NCBI RefSeq assembly: GCF_000971215.1
Contig: NZ_BBMA01000005.1
Span: 62,001-126,000, forward strand
DNA from: Demequina silvatica
GTDB lineage: Bacteria > Actinomycetota > Actinomycetes > Actinomycetales > Demequinaceae
Reading direction: 5' to 3'
DNA length: 64,000 nucleotides
Below are positions 55,286 through 63,950 of this stretch, in pieces (position 1 is the stretch's first letter; every line of letters starts with the position of its first letter). Under the pieces are notes generated by a model, which did no database searches, was not told where the DNA came from, and saw only the letters and a program-made list of their open reading frames with translations. The translations under genes were made by a program, and so were the position numbers.

Positions 55286-56749
55286 ATGGCCACCACCGAC
55301 GCCGTCGAGCCCACCACTTCAGCCGATGCGATCGCCGGCGAGGAAGCACAGGTCCTTGCCCCCGAGGCGCCCGGGATGTCCGAACGGCTCAACGGCGGCA
55401 AGCCCTTCCGGAAGTACCTGCTGTGGTACGGCCTCGCGGGTGCCGCCATCACCGCGACGTGGGGCGCTCTCGCGGGCGTGGCGATGCCCAACCACGTGCA
55501 GCTGATCGAGATGGCGAACTTCTTCACCGGCGCGGACGCGGGTCTGGACCTTGCGGCGCTGACGGACCTCAAAGCGCAGGTCGACGCCGGCACCGTCACC
55601 GCGACCGCCGAGCACGCCCGCCAGCTCGACCTCCTCGCGCAGTTCGAGGCGGCGCGCGCTCAGAGCCTCGCGCTCGTGTCCTCCGTCGGTGTGCTGGTGA
55701 CCATGTTCGTGCAGCCCATCGCGGGCTACCTCTCGGACCGCACCCGCACCCGCTGGGGTCGCCGCGCCCCGTGGATCGCCGCGGGCGCCGTCATCGGTTC
55801 AATCGCACTGGCGGCGATGCGCTTCTCCCCCACCATCGGCGCGCTGATCCTCGCGTGGGCCGTCGCGCAGGCCACCATCAACCTCGCGCAGGGGCCGCTC
55901 AACACCACCGTCGCGGACCGCGTGACCGCCGGTAAGGTCGGCACGGCGTCCGCGGTCACGGGCCTGGGCATGATGGTCGGCGGCGTCGCCGGCGGCGTGG
56001 GTGCGGGTGTCGCGTTCGCCGCTCTTGGCCTGAACGTGTACTTCCCGTTCGCCATCGCCGTCGCCGCGTTCGCCCTGATCTTCGTGCTGGTCGCTCGCGA
56101 TCGATCCTCACTCGACCTCGAGGTCGAGCCCGTGCGCCTGGGCCGGTTCTTCGCATCGTTCGTGCTTCCCCTGAAGGACGCCGACTACCGCTGGGTGTGG
56201 ATCGCCAAGGTGATCATGGCCTTCGGCTACGCCACCTCGACCGCGTTCTCGATCTACATGCTGCAGAGCTACGTCCAGCCGGCGCTCAGCCAGCAGGAGG
56301 CCACGCTGATGGCCCCCATGCTGGCGCTCGTGGGGCTGCCCGGCACCATCGTTGCGATGATCGTCGCGGGCCGGTGGTCCGACAGGATCCAGCGCCGCAA
56401 GCCCTTCGTGTTCTGGTCCTCCGTCGCCATGGCCGCCAGCTTCCTGCTGCCCCTGCTGTGGCCCGCCGTCCCCGCCATGTTCCTCCAGGCGATCATCGCG
56501 GGCCTCGCGTTCGGCACCTTCCTGGTGGTCGATCAGGCGCTGTTCATCGCCGTCATCCCCGACCACAAGGAGGCCGGGCGCGACCTCGGCGTAGCCGCGA
56601 TGGGCGGCAACCTCGGCCAGGCGCTCGGCCCCATGATCGGCGCGCAGATAGTCGTCATCACCGCCGGCTACCGGATGGTCTGGGTCGCCGCGATCGTCCT
56701 CGTCGCCCTCGCGGCCCTGGCCATCCTCCCCGTCAAGCGAGCCCGCTGA
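55286..56749 (+). CDS. MFS transporter (sugar-type)
   Basis: A 487-residue transporter with twelve predicted helices. YLSDRTRTRWGRRAPWIAAG is the GPH/MFS cytoplasmic motif; AGRWSDRIQRRKPFVF repeats it in the second half. A roughly 60-residue extracytoplasmic insertion (about 75-130, GADAGLDLAALTDLKAQVDA) lies after helix 1, which is unusual. AAAGGAGA precedes ATG 55286. Probably imports a sugar or aromatic glycoside hydrolysed by the next gene product; inference. Confidence 0.88.
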   Translation: MATTDAVEPTTSADAIAGEEAQVLAPEAPGMSERLNGGKPFRKYLLWYGLAGAAITATWGALAGVAMPNHVQLIEMANFFTGADAGLDLAALTDLKAQVDAGTVTATAEHARQLDLLAQFEAARAQSLALVSSVGVLVTMFVQPIAGYLSDRTRTRWGRRAPWIAAGAVIGSIALAAMRFSPTIGALILAWAVAQATINLAQGPLNTTVADRVTAGKVGTASAVTGLGMMVGGVAGGVGAGVAFAALGLNVYFPFAIAVAAFALIFVLVARDRSSLDLEVEPVRLGRFFASFVLPLKDADYRWVWIAKVIMAFGYATSTAFSIYMLQSYVQPALSQQEATLMAPMLALVGLPGTIVAMIVAGRWSDRIQRRKPFVFWSSVAMAASFLLPLLWPAVPAMFLQAIIAGLAFGTFLVVDQALFIAVIPDHKEAGRDLGVAAMGGNLGQALGPMIGAQIVVITAGYRMVWVAAIVLVALAALAILPVKRAR

Positions 56750-56765
56750 CTCCCCACCCGACCAC

Positions 56766-56776
56766 CGCATCGTCCC
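56766..56776 (-). repeat. Intergenic copy of the dispersed motif
   Basis: CGCATCGTCCC in the 47-bp gap between the MFS transporter stop and the hydrolase start, preceded by CGACCAC (GTGGTCG on the motif strand). Confidence 0.85.
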
Positions 56777-56796
56777 CCTTCACCCCAGGAGACCCC

Positions 56797-58812
56797 ATGC
56801 TCAGCACGCTGGCCCCGTCCCCCGCCCTCGACGGCCACGGAACGCCGTACATCGACATCGACGAGCAGCGCACCGATCCCGCCCCGCACCGCTACCTGCA
56901 CGGCGGCTTCGAAGGCTCCGGGACCCGCTTCTCGCTGTACCTGCCGCCCGCCGATCTCTACCGCGGCCGGTTCTTCCAGCACATCACCCCCGTGGCACAG
57001 AGCGAGAACCTCGCTCAGACCGCCACCGGTGAGGAGGACCGGATCACGTTCGCCTCGGAGTCCGGCGCCGCGTACCTCGAGACCAACGGCGGCGGGCACA
57101 CGTTCCAGCAGGGGGACGATGCGGACCCCACCTTCGGCGCCTACCGCGCCAACGCGGCGTGCGCCGAGGTCGCGAAGCACCTGCTCCGCGAGGCCTACGG
57201 AGACCACCGCGTCTACTCCTACTCGTACGGCGGCTCCGGTGGCGCGTTCCGCACCATCGGCGGCGCCGAGAACACCCGCGGGGTCTGGGACGGCTACGTC
57301 CCCTACGTGCCCGGCACCCCCATGGCGATGCCCAACGTGTTCGGCGTGCGCCTGCACGCCATGCGTGTCCTGGGTGACGCCCTCGACGGCGTGGACGACG
57401 CCCTGGCCCCGGGCGGATCGGGCGACCCGTACGCCCACCTCACCGACGAGGAGGCGGCGGCCTACACCGAGGCCACCCGGCTGGGCTTCCCGCCCCGGTC
57501 CTGGTTCGCGCACCGCACCATGGGCGGCCACGCGTTCTCCGTGGTCTTCCCCGCGCTCGGGTTCCTCGACCCGACCTACTTCGACGACTTCTGGACCTTG
57601 CCCGGCTACGAGGGCGCCGACCCGTCCTCGAGCGTCCACCGCGACCGCGTGATCCACCCCTGCGAGGTGGCCACGACGCTCACGCGCGCCGACCTGCCCG
57701 GGGCACCCGAGGACCGCCACGCGCCCCGCGAGGGCGGGGTCGACGAGTCCTTCCAGCAGCTCGGCGGCGCCGAGGTGGTCGCGATCCGGCTGTCGGAACC
57801 GGTGCCGGAGCCCGGGCTGCGGGGCCTCGCGGAGCTCGTGGTGGAGTCCGGTGCCGCAGGCGGCGCACGCCTGGTGCTCGCCTCCGTGGTGGGCGACATC
57901 GCCCTGCTCGACTCGGGCGCCAATCCCGACGCCCTCGCGGCCCTGTCCCCGGGCGACCGCATCGTCGTGGACAACTCGAACGTCCTCGCCGCCCAGACCT
58001 ACCACCGCCACCAGGTCCCGCCCGCCGGCACCTACCCGGCATGGGACCAGTTCCGCGACGCCGCCGGCGAACCCCTGTACCCGCAGCGACCCATGGTGTT
58101 GGGCCCGCTGCTCGCGGCCGGTGCCGTGGGGGCCCTGCCCACCGGCGACTTCGACGGCCGCATGATCATGGTCGCCTGTCTCATGGACCGCGAGGCGTTC
58201 CCCTGGCAGGCCGACTGGTACCGCCAGCAGGTCGCCGCGCAGCTCGGCGATTCGACGGACTCGCGGTATCGCCTCTGGTACATCGACCACGCCACCCACG
58301 GCGACGACGAACTGCAGGCCGAGCCCGAGCGCACCGTCTCCTACCTGGGCGCCCTCCACCACGCCGTGCGCGCGCTCGCCGCATGGGTCGAGGATGGCAT
58401 CGAACCCGAGGCCTCCACGCAGTACGAGGTGGTCGACGCACAGGTGATCGTGCCCGCTGATGCCCGTGACCGGCTCGGCATCCAGGCCACGGTCACGCTC
58501 ACCGTCGGCGGCGCGACCCGCGCCGACGTCTCCCCCGGCACCGAGATGGCCGTCGCCCTGACCGCGGCCGCACCTCCGGGCGCGTCGCGCATCGTCCAGG
58601 TCGAATGGGACCTCGACGGCGACGGCACCTTCGAGACCGTCGAGGCCGTGGACGCGCGCACCGAGATCGCGCTCACACGGACCGCCATCGCACCCGACGC
58701 CAGCACCCGGTTCATCGCCGCCCGCGTCACCGTCCAATGCGAGGGCGATCCCTCACTGCGGTTCGGCCGCCTTGCGAACCTGGCCCGCGCACGGGTGGTG
58801 GTTGCCGACTGA
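56797..58812 (+). CDS. Putative alpha/beta-hydrolase with C-terminal PKD-like domain
   Basis: A 671-residue protein. YSYSYGGSGGAFRTIGGAEN looks like a nucleophile elbow (Ser in GGSGG), and a C-terminal HATHGDDELQAEPERTVSYL could supply the His. The last 90 residues (VQVEWDLDGDGTFETVEAVD) form a PKD-like beta domain. No signal peptide is visible, so it appears cytoplasmic. I do not recognise the family with certainty; a tannase/esterase-like role is a guess. CAGGAGA precedes ATG 56797; a motif copy (56766-56775) lies between it and the transporter, and another (57114-57123) encodes QQGDDADPT. Confidence 0.65.
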   Translation: MLSTLAPSPALDGHGTPYIDIDEQRTDPAPHRYLHGGFEGSGTRFSLYLPPADLYRGRFFQHITPVAQSENLAQTATGEEDRITFASESGAAYLETNGGGHTFQQGDDADPTFGAYRANAACAEVAKHLLREAYGDHRVYSYSYGGSGGAFRTIGGAENTRGVWDGYVPYVPGTPMAMPNVFGVRLHAMRVLGDALDGVDDALAPGGSGDPYAHLTDEEAAAYTEATRLGFPPRSWFAHRTMGGHAFSVVFPALGFLDPTYFDDFWTLPGYEGADPSSSVHRDRVIHPCEVATTLTRADLPGAPEDRHAPREGGVDESFQQLGGAEVVAIRLSEPVPEPGLRGLAELVVESGAAGGARLVLASVVGDIALLDSGANPDALAALSPGDRIVVDNSNVLAAQTYHRHQVPPAGTYPAWDQFRDAAGEPLYPQRPMVLGPLLAAGAVGALPTGDFDGRMIMVACLMDREAFPWQADWYRQQVAAQLGDSTDSRYRLWYIDHATHGDDELQAEPERTVSYLGALHHAVRALAAWVEDGIEPEASTQYEVVDAQVIVPADARDRLGIQATVTLTVGGATRADVSPGTEMAVALTAAAPPGASRIVQVEWDLDGDGTFETVEAVDARTEIALTRTAIAPDASTRFIAARVTVQCEGDPSLRFGRLANLARARVVVAD

Positions 58813-58898
58813 CCGGCATCAGATCACTCAAAGCTTGGGGTGGCGCGCGGGCCAGAGGTTGCGTCACCGCCCCTCGATCGCCGAGTGCGCACTAGCGG

Positions 58899-58972
58899 TG
58901 GGCCAGGCGGGGCTCGAACCCGCGACCGATGGATTATGAGTCCACTGCTCTGACCTGCTGAGCTACTGGCCC
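58899..58972 (-). tRNA. tRNA with CAT anticodon (Met elongator or Ile2)
   Basis: A 74-nt cloverleaf: acceptor GGGCCAG/CTGGCCC, D-arm AGCTCAGCAGGTCAGAGC, anticodon stem GTGGA/TCCAT with loop CTCATAA, T-arm GGGTTCGAGCCCC. CCA is not encoded. The CAT anticodon fits elongator Met or the lysidine-modified Ile2 tRNA; sequence alone does not decide. Confidence 0.93.
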
Positions 58973-59142
58973 GCGACCTCCGAGGAGGCCGCCGGACAGT
59001 CTACCGGCGCGCGCACCGGCGACCCGCGAGCCACCCCGCACACCCACCGCACGGCACACCCGAGGGAATGCCTCGCCAACTATCCACCTTGTACCAAGGG
59101 TGACCGCGACCGCGGTCCGTGACGAGTCGATGTGGAGGAGTC

Positions 59143-59343
59143 ATGAGCATGAACGACCGTGCGAGCAACGCCGCCGAGGACCTCAAGGGCAAGGCCAAGG
59201 AAGGCGCCGGCAAGGCGACCGGCGACGAGCAGCTCGAGGCCGAGGGCAAGATCGACCAGCTCAAGGCCGGAGCGAAGGACAAGGTGGAGGACGCGAAGGA
59301 CGCCGTCGCCGCCAAGTTCAACCGGGCCACCGACGAGCACTGA
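59143..59343 (+). CDS. CsbD-family stress protein
   Basis: A 66-residue hydrophilic helical protein of the CsbD family. NAAEDLKGKAKEGAGKATGD followed by EQLEAEGKIDQLKAGAKDKV is the family signature. In Bacillus the family belongs to the general stress regulon; the molecular role is unknown. GGAGGA lies 7 bp before ATG 59143. Confidence 0.92.
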   Translation: MSMNDRASNAAEDLKGKAKEGAGKATGDEQLEAEGKIDQLKAGAKDKVEDAKDAVAAKFNRATDEH

Positions 59344-59430
59344 TAGGCCCCGTCAGCACCACGACGAGCGCGGAGCGGATGCGAGGTGGTCACCGGACCC
59401 CTCCGGGATCCGGTACAGTATTCCTCGCAT

Positions 59431-59506
59431 TCCTCCGTAGCTCAATTGGCAGAGCAGCCGACTGTTAATCGGCAGGTTACTGGTTCGAGTCCAGTCGGGG
59501 GAGCCA
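59431..59506 (+). tRNA. tRNA-Asn (anticodon GTT)
   Basis: A 73-nt cloverleaf: acceptor TCCTCCG/CGGGGGA, D-arm AGCTCAATTGGCAGAGC, anticodon stem CCGA/TCGG with loop CTGTTAA, T-arm GGTTCGAGTCC. Discriminator G is followed by encoded CCA (59504-59506). A TACAGT -10 element lies at 59414-59419. Confidence 0.97.
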
Positions 59507-59508
59507 CC

Positions 59509-59540
59509 GGCCCGGTCCTCATCGAGGACCGGGCCTTCTG
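59509..59540 (+). terminator. Terminator after tRNA-Asn
   Basis: GGCCCGGTCCTC (59509-59520), loop ATC, GAGGACCGGGCC (59524-59535): perfect 12-bp stem, then TTCTG. A very strong intrinsic terminator directly behind the tRNA. Confidence 0.88.
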
Positions 59541-59572
59541 CGTTCCCGGGGTCCCGCGGGACGATGCACGGG

Positions 59573-60010
59573 TCACCGGAGCGCCGTCCCCGGCTCCTCT
59601 CCCCACCCGTAGGCGAAGCGGTCGACGCACGCGTCCAGCGCGTCCGCGGCCGCGTTGCGGTACGCGAGGAGCAGCAGCCGCCGCTCCTGCCTCTCGGCGC
59701 GGTTGAGCCGCGGTTCGCTCATCCCGCCCCAGATCAGCAGCGCACCACCAGCGATGAACATGAGCGCATTCCCGAAGACCGCGGCGTACGTCAGCGTCAG
59801 CGGCGCGACCAGGATCAGCAGCGGCGACCGCGCCCACCAGGCGCGCAGCAGCCCGGCCTCGCGCATGATCCGCGTCACCGCGCGGCGCCCGTGCCGCATC
59901 AGCGACGCCAGCTGGATGTCACGCATCACCCTGGTGGTGGGCATGAAGGCGCCCGTGAGCGCGGCGACATCGTGCCGCGCCCGCGCCTGAACCGCGCGCT
60001 CCGCGTCCAC
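59573..60010 (-). CDS. Small membrane protein, hypothetical
   Basis: A 145-residue protein, GTG 60010. Amphipathic N-terminus with two hydrophobic segments in the middle (SPLLILVAPLTLTYAAVFGN, LMFIAGGALLIWGG) and a basic then acidic tail. No family recognised. It lies between the tRNA-Asn terminator and a glyoxalase-type gene on the same strand. Confidence 0.65.
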   Translation of the reverse strand: MDAERAVQARARHDVAALTGAFMPTTRVMRDIQLASLMRHGRRAVTRIMREAGLLRAWWARSPLLILVAPLTLTYAAVFGNALMFIAGGALLIWGGMSEPRLNRAERQERRLLLLAYRNAAADALDACVDRFAYGWGEEPGTALR

Positions 60011-60049
60011 CCTTCGGACGCTACCCCGCCCGCGCGCGGCGCACCAGGG

Positions 60050-60484
60050 CTAGGACGCCCCGGACCCCAGCACCACCGACCCGTCCGGCTCCGGTGGCGA
60101 GAACGGGTTCATCGCGAGCTCCCAGACGTGCCCGTCCGGATCCGCGACGTAGCCGCTGTACCCGCCCCAGAACACCTTCTCCGGACGCTTGAGCAGCGTC
60201 GCGCCGGCCGCGAGCGCGTCCTCGAACACCGCGTCCACCTCGGCCTCGGTCGGGTAGTTCTGCGCGAGCGTCATCGCGCCCACGCCGAGCGCGGCTCCGG
60301 GTCGCCCCTGGTCCTTCGCGAGGTCCGCGAGCCCGAACAGCCCGATCACCGTCCCGTTGGCCTGGAAGAACACGATGTCCTCCTGGGCCTGCGCGGCCTC
60401 CCAGCCCCATGCCTCGTAGAACGCGCGTGCACGCGCCAGGTCCGCGACGCCCAGCGTCACGAACGACACCCGTGGTGATGCCAT
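60050..60484 (-). CDS. VOC (glyoxalase/bleomycin resistance) superfamily protein
   Basis: A 144-residue VOC-fold protein. Two beta-alpha-beta-beta-beta halves: SFVTLGVADLARARAFYEAW at the start and WGGYSGYVADPDGHVWELAM at the end, where the last Glu is a usual metal ligand. Role could be detoxification or drug binding; not determinable here. Confidence 0.88.
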   Translation of the reverse strand: MASPRVSFVTLGVADLARARAFYEAWGWEAAQAQEDIVFFQANGTVIGLFGLADLAKDQGRPGAALGVGAMTLAQNYPTEAEVDAVFEDALAAGATLLKRPEKVFWGGYSGYVADPDGHVWELAMNPFSPPEPDGSVVLGSGAS

Positions 60485-60557
60485 GCCAGCCTCCCGAGAT
60501 CGACCTCTCAGCAGGCTACGCGGACGCTCCGACAGCGGCCTCCGACAACGTGCGGAG

Positions 60558-62543
60558 TCACTCCACCTCGCGCAGCTGCCGCCGCCGCCCCTCGAGACGG
60601 ATGATCTCCGCGAACGCCTCGTTCGCCGCATCGGTCCCGGCCCCCGCGCGCTGCATCCGCCCCCGCAGGTCCGCGGTGGTGCGCGTGATCGCAAGGTCGA
60701 GCATCCGCGCGAGCACGGACCGTGCATAGACCCCGATCTCGGCCGGCTTGTCGTGCGGCAGCGGCGTCACCGCGAGCTGCGACACCAGCGTCCCGAGGTC
60801 CGGCCCGGCCTGCTCCTCCACGGCACCCACCCAGTCGGGACCGGCACCAGCGGGCCCACCGGCGGCGAGCACCGCGTCGAAGATCTGCCCGTACTGCGGC
60901 GCCGTGAAGGACGCGCGCGTGAGCTCCGCCACGATCCCCATGGTCATCGCGTCCGCCGCGATCGCCGCGGGCGCCTGCAGCAGCACCCCGAGCGACAGCG
61001 CCTCCGCGCGCACCACCGGGTCGCGCGGGTTGGGCCGGGACGCGACCACGGTCGCGATCTGCCCGGTCTCGGGATCCATGGGCGGCGGGCCGTCGTCGGG
61101 ACGATGCGCGGGCTGGCCCTGTCCCGGACGTCCCGCGGGCGCGCCCCCGAGCTGGGAGCCGCGGCCACCGCCCGACCCCGCACCGCCGCGCTCCCCCGCC
61201 CGCGACACCGCGCGCAGCACATCGGCCGGCTCCATGCCCAGCCACCCCGCGAGCCGGCGCGCGTACTCCGGCCGGATCGCGCGGTCACGGATCTGCGCGA
61301 CGATCGGCGCCGCAGTCCGCAGCGCGGCCACGCGACCCTCGGGGGTCTCGAGGTCGTGCGCCGCGAGCGACGCCTTTATGACGAACTCGAACAGCGGCGC
61401 GCGCCGCTCCATCAGCCGCCTCACGGCCTCGTCGCCGTCGCGCTGCCGGATGTCGCACGGGTCGAGCCCCTCGGGGTCCACCGCGACGAACGTCTGCGCG
61501 AGGAACTGCTGGTCGAGCGCGAAGGACTTCAGCGCCGCATTCTGGCCGGCCTCGTCGCCATCGAACGTGAAGATCACCTTCGCACCCGTGGACCCCACCT
61601 TGAGCTGGGTCCCGCCCGTGTCGCCCATGAGGCGGCGCACCACCTTGACGTGGTCCTCGCCGAACGCCGTGCCGCAGGTCGCGACGGCGTTGGTCACGCC
61701 CGCGAGGTGGCACGCCATCACGTCGGTGTAGCCCTCGACCACCACGGTGGTGCGCTCCGAGCGGATGCCGCCCTTCGCGAGGTCGATGCCGTACAGCACG
61801 TGGCTCTTCTTGTAGATCTGCGTCTCGGGGGTGTTGAGGTACTTGGGCCCCTGGTCGTCCTCGTGAAGGCGGCGGGCACCGAAGCCGATGACGTCCCCGG
61901 TGACCTCGCGGATGGGCCACACCAGGCGGCCGCGGAAGCGGTCGTACACCCCACGCTGCCCCTCGGACACCAGGCCGGACGCCTTGAGCTCGGGCTCGGT
62001 GAAGCCCTTCGAGCGAAGGTGGTCGGTGAGATGCGACCAGCCCTGCGGCGCGTAGCCGCATCCGAAGGTCGCCGCCGCCGCGCTGTCGAAGCCGCGCTCG
62101 CGCAGGAAGTCGCGCGCGATCCGCGCCTCGGGCGACTCGAGCTGCGCCACGAAGTACTCGGCGGCCACGCGGTGCGCCTCGAGCAGGCGGCGGCGCATGC
62201 TCGCCCCTGACTCGGAACCGCGGCGCCCGCCCGCCTCGTAGCGCAGCGTCACGCCCGCGCGGTCGGCGAGGTACTCGACGGCCTCGGCGAACGGCAGCCC
62301 GTCCATCCGCATCACGAACTCGATGACGTCGCCGCCCTCGCCGCACCCGAAGCAGTGCCAGCGGCCCGCCGCCGGGCGCACGTGGAAGGAGGGCGAACGC
62401 TCGTCGTGGAACGGGCACAGCCCCTTGAGGGAACCGACGCCGGCGGACTTCAGCGCGACGTGCTGGCCCACGATCTCCTCGATGGGCGCGCGCTCGCGGA
62501 CCGCCGCGATGTCGTCCCTGTTGATCGTGCCCGCCACGCGCAC
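60558..62543 (-). CDS. dnaG: DNA primase
   Basis: A 661-residue primase that makes RNA primers at the replication fork. The CHC2 zinc finger is CPFHDERSPSFHVRP with WHCFGCGEGGD. The TOPRIM core has VVEGYTDVMA and FDGDEAGQNAAL. The C-terminus (from about 480) carries the DnaB-interacting helices, preceded by a Gly/Pro linker with a motif copy (61099-61108). GTG 62543 or GTG 62537 may be the start. It is divergent from a hypothetical gene; there is no rpsU/rpoD macromolecular-synthesis operon beside it. Confidence 0.96.
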   Translation of the reverse strand: MRVAGTINRDDIAAVRERAPIEEIVGQHVALKSAGVGSLKGLCPFHDERSPSFHVRPAAGRWHCFGCGEGGDVIEFVMRMDGLPFAEAVEYLADRAGVTLRYEAGGRRGSESGASMRRRLLEAHRVAAEYFVAQLESPEARIARDFLRERGFDSAAAATFGCGYAPQGWSHLTDHLRSKGFTEPELKASGLVSEGQRGVYDRFRGRLVWPIREVTGDVIGFGARRLHEDDQGPKYLNTPETQIYKKSHVLYGIDLAKGGIRSERTTVVVEGYTDVMACHLAGVTNAVATCGTAFGEDHVKVVRRLMGDTGGTQLKVGSTGAKVIFTFDGDEAGQNAALKSFALDQQFLAQTFVAVDPEGLDPCDIRQRDGDEAVRRLMERRAPLFEFVIKASLAAHDLETPEGRVAALRTAAPIVAQIRDRAIRPEYARRLAGWLGMEPADVLRAVSRAGERGGAGSGGGRGSQLGGAPAGRPGQGQPAHRPDDGPPPMDPETGQIATVVASRPNPRDPVVRAEALSLGVLLQAPAAIAADAMTMGIVAELTRASFTAPQYGQIFDAVLAAGGPAGAGPDWVGAVEEQAGPDLGTLVSQLAVTPLPHDKPAEIGVYARSVLARMLDLAITRTTADLRGRMQRAGAGTDAANEAFAEIIRLEGRRRQLREVE

Positions 62544-62571
62544 AGACTACCGGCGCACCCCACCCGGCCCG

Positions 62572-62581
62572 CGCATCGTCC
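62572..62581 (-). repeat. Intergenic copy of the dispersed motif
   Basis: CGCATCGTCC in the divergent gap between the primase gene and the gene at 62651. Confidence 0.85.
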
Positions 62582-62650
62582 ACATGCCAGGTGAGAGCCT
62601 GTCACCCGGTCGCGCTACGCTTGAGCAGCACCCCACGAAAGGACGCTGTT

Positions 62651-63106
62651 GTGAGAGTGGACGCATTCCTCGCCGATTCGGCCGAGGTCGTGCAGAACAA
62701 GATCTACGCGCTCGGCGCGGGGTGGAACATCATCTTCGTGCGCGGCTTCCCGGCCGTGCACCGTCGCCTCTCGGTCGGCGCCGTGGTGCACGTCCCCTTC
62801 ACGGAGACCAACCGCACCCACCAGTTCGAGCTCAAGCTCCTCACCGAGGACGGCGTCGAGTACCCGATCGGCGTCCGCCCCGACGCCGAGGGCAAGCCGG
62901 CCCCCGTGCGCGCCATGGGCGGCGAGTTCACCGTGGGCCGCCCCGCCCACCTGGTCGACGGCGACGAGCAGGTCGCGAGCTTCGCCTTCACCATCGACGG
63001 CCTCCGGTTCGACAAGCCGCGCCTGTTCTCCTGGGTGATCAGCGTGGACGGCGAGGAGATGACCCGCCTTCCCATGCGCGTCCAGCAGGCGGCTCAGCAG
63101 GCGTAG
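62651..63106 (+). CDS. Hypothetical protein (DUF6941-like)
   Basis: A 151-residue cytoplasmic protein, GTG 62651 with AAAGGA upstream. It reads DAFLADSAEVVQNKIYALGA at the start, LSVGAVVHVPFTETNRTHQF and FELKLLTEDGVEYPIGV in the middle, and a beta-rich end. It resembles a small actinobacterial beta-sandwich family (DUF6941-like), but I am not sure. First of four coupled genes. Confidence 0.65.
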   Translation: MRVDAFLADSAEVVQNKIYALGAGWNIIFVRGFPAVHRRLSVGAVVHVPFTETNRTHQFELKLLTEDGVEYPIGVRPDAEGKPAPVRAMGGEFTVGRPAHLVDGDEQVASFAFTIDGLRFDKPRLFSWVISVDGEEMTRLPMRVQQAAQQA

Positions 63107-63528
63107 TGGAGCTGTACACGGGGGCGGTCCACCCCCTGGTCCTCGTCGTGTCCGCGCTCCTCGCGCTCACCGGCCTGGCCACGCTCGCGTGGCCACCCGC
63201 CCACCGCGTGCTGCGGTGGATGATCCCGGTGACGTACGTGGCGGTGCTCGCGCACGCGGCGACCGTGGTGGTGCTGCTGATCTCGGGCACCGACGCGGAC
63301 CTGCTCCTCGCGGGCGGCTACCTCATCGCGTCCGTCGCGCTCCTGGCACTGCTGGGGATAGGGCGGCTCGGCACGCCCGAGGCCGCCGCCGCGGATCCGG
63401 ACCCCAACCGTCCCGTCCTGTCCCCCACCCAGATCGCGCGCGTCGACGCGGCGGCCGCCGTGATCGTCGCGATCGCGCTCGCCGTGGTCGCGTGGCGCAT
63501 CTACGTCATCATGGAGGCCGCGGCGTGA
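63106..63528 (+). CDS. Small four-helix membrane protein
   Basis: A 140-residue protein, GTG 63106, whose first base is the last base of the preceding stop (TAGTG). Four hydrophobic segments (PLVLVVSALLALTGLATLAW, VTYVAVLAHAATVVVLLISG, GGYLIASVALLALLGIGRLG, AAAVIVAIALAVVAWRIYVI). No family recognised. Confidence 0.72.
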   Translation: MELYTGAVHPLVLVVSALLALTGLATLAWPPAHRVLRWMIPVTYVAVLAHAATVVVLLISGTDADLLLAGGYLIASVALLALLGIGRLGTPEAAAADPDPNRPVLSPTQIARVDAAAAVIVAIALAVVAWRIYVIMEAAA

Positions 63529-63950
63529 ACCCCATCGCCCGCATCTCGCTGATCGTCGCGTACGCCGTGCTGGCGCTCGCAGCGCTCGGCCGCTCGAGCT
63601 ACCAGATCTCCACCAAGCTGTCCGAGGCGCCGGTCCCCTACCTGGTCTCCGGCCTGTCCGCCCTGCTCTACGCCGTGATCGCGGTCGCGCTGTGGAAGCG
63701 CTGGGCCGGCGTCGCGCTCGTGGGCACCGCGCTCGAGCTCGCCGGCGTGCTGATCGTCGGCACGCTCGGCTACGTCGAGTCCTCGTGGTGGCCCGACGAG
63801 ACGGTGTGGACCGGCTACGGCTCCGCGTACGGCTGGGTGCCGCTCGCGCTGCCCGCGATCGCGCTCGCCCTGCTGCTGCGCGAGCGTCGCGCGCGCAGGG
63901 ACGATGCCCCGGTCACCCCCGCGGCACCCTCGCCCGAGAGCGCGGCGTGA
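63525..63950 (+). CDS. Small membrane protein, hypothetical
   Basis: A 141-residue protein, GTG 63525 overlapping the previous stop (GTGA). Membrane helices: ISLIVAYAVLALAALGRSSY, VSGLSALLYAVIAVALW, VALVGTALELAGVLIVG and LALPAIALALLL. The C-terminal tail RARRDDAPVTPAAPSPES contains a near-copy of the dispersed motif (63899-63908). Confidence 0.75.
   Translation: MNPIARISLIVAYAVLALAALGRSSYQISTKLSEAPVPYLVSGLSALLYAVIAVALWKRWAGVALVGTALELAGVLIVGTLGYVESSWWPDETVWTGYGSAYGWVPLALPAIALALLLRERRARRDDAPVTPAAPSPESAA

Noticed and set aside
58899-58972. Initiator tRNA-fMet
   Set aside because: The CAT anticodon fits, but the acceptor stem begins with a paired G1-C72, unlike initiator tRNAs that have an unpaired 1-72 position.
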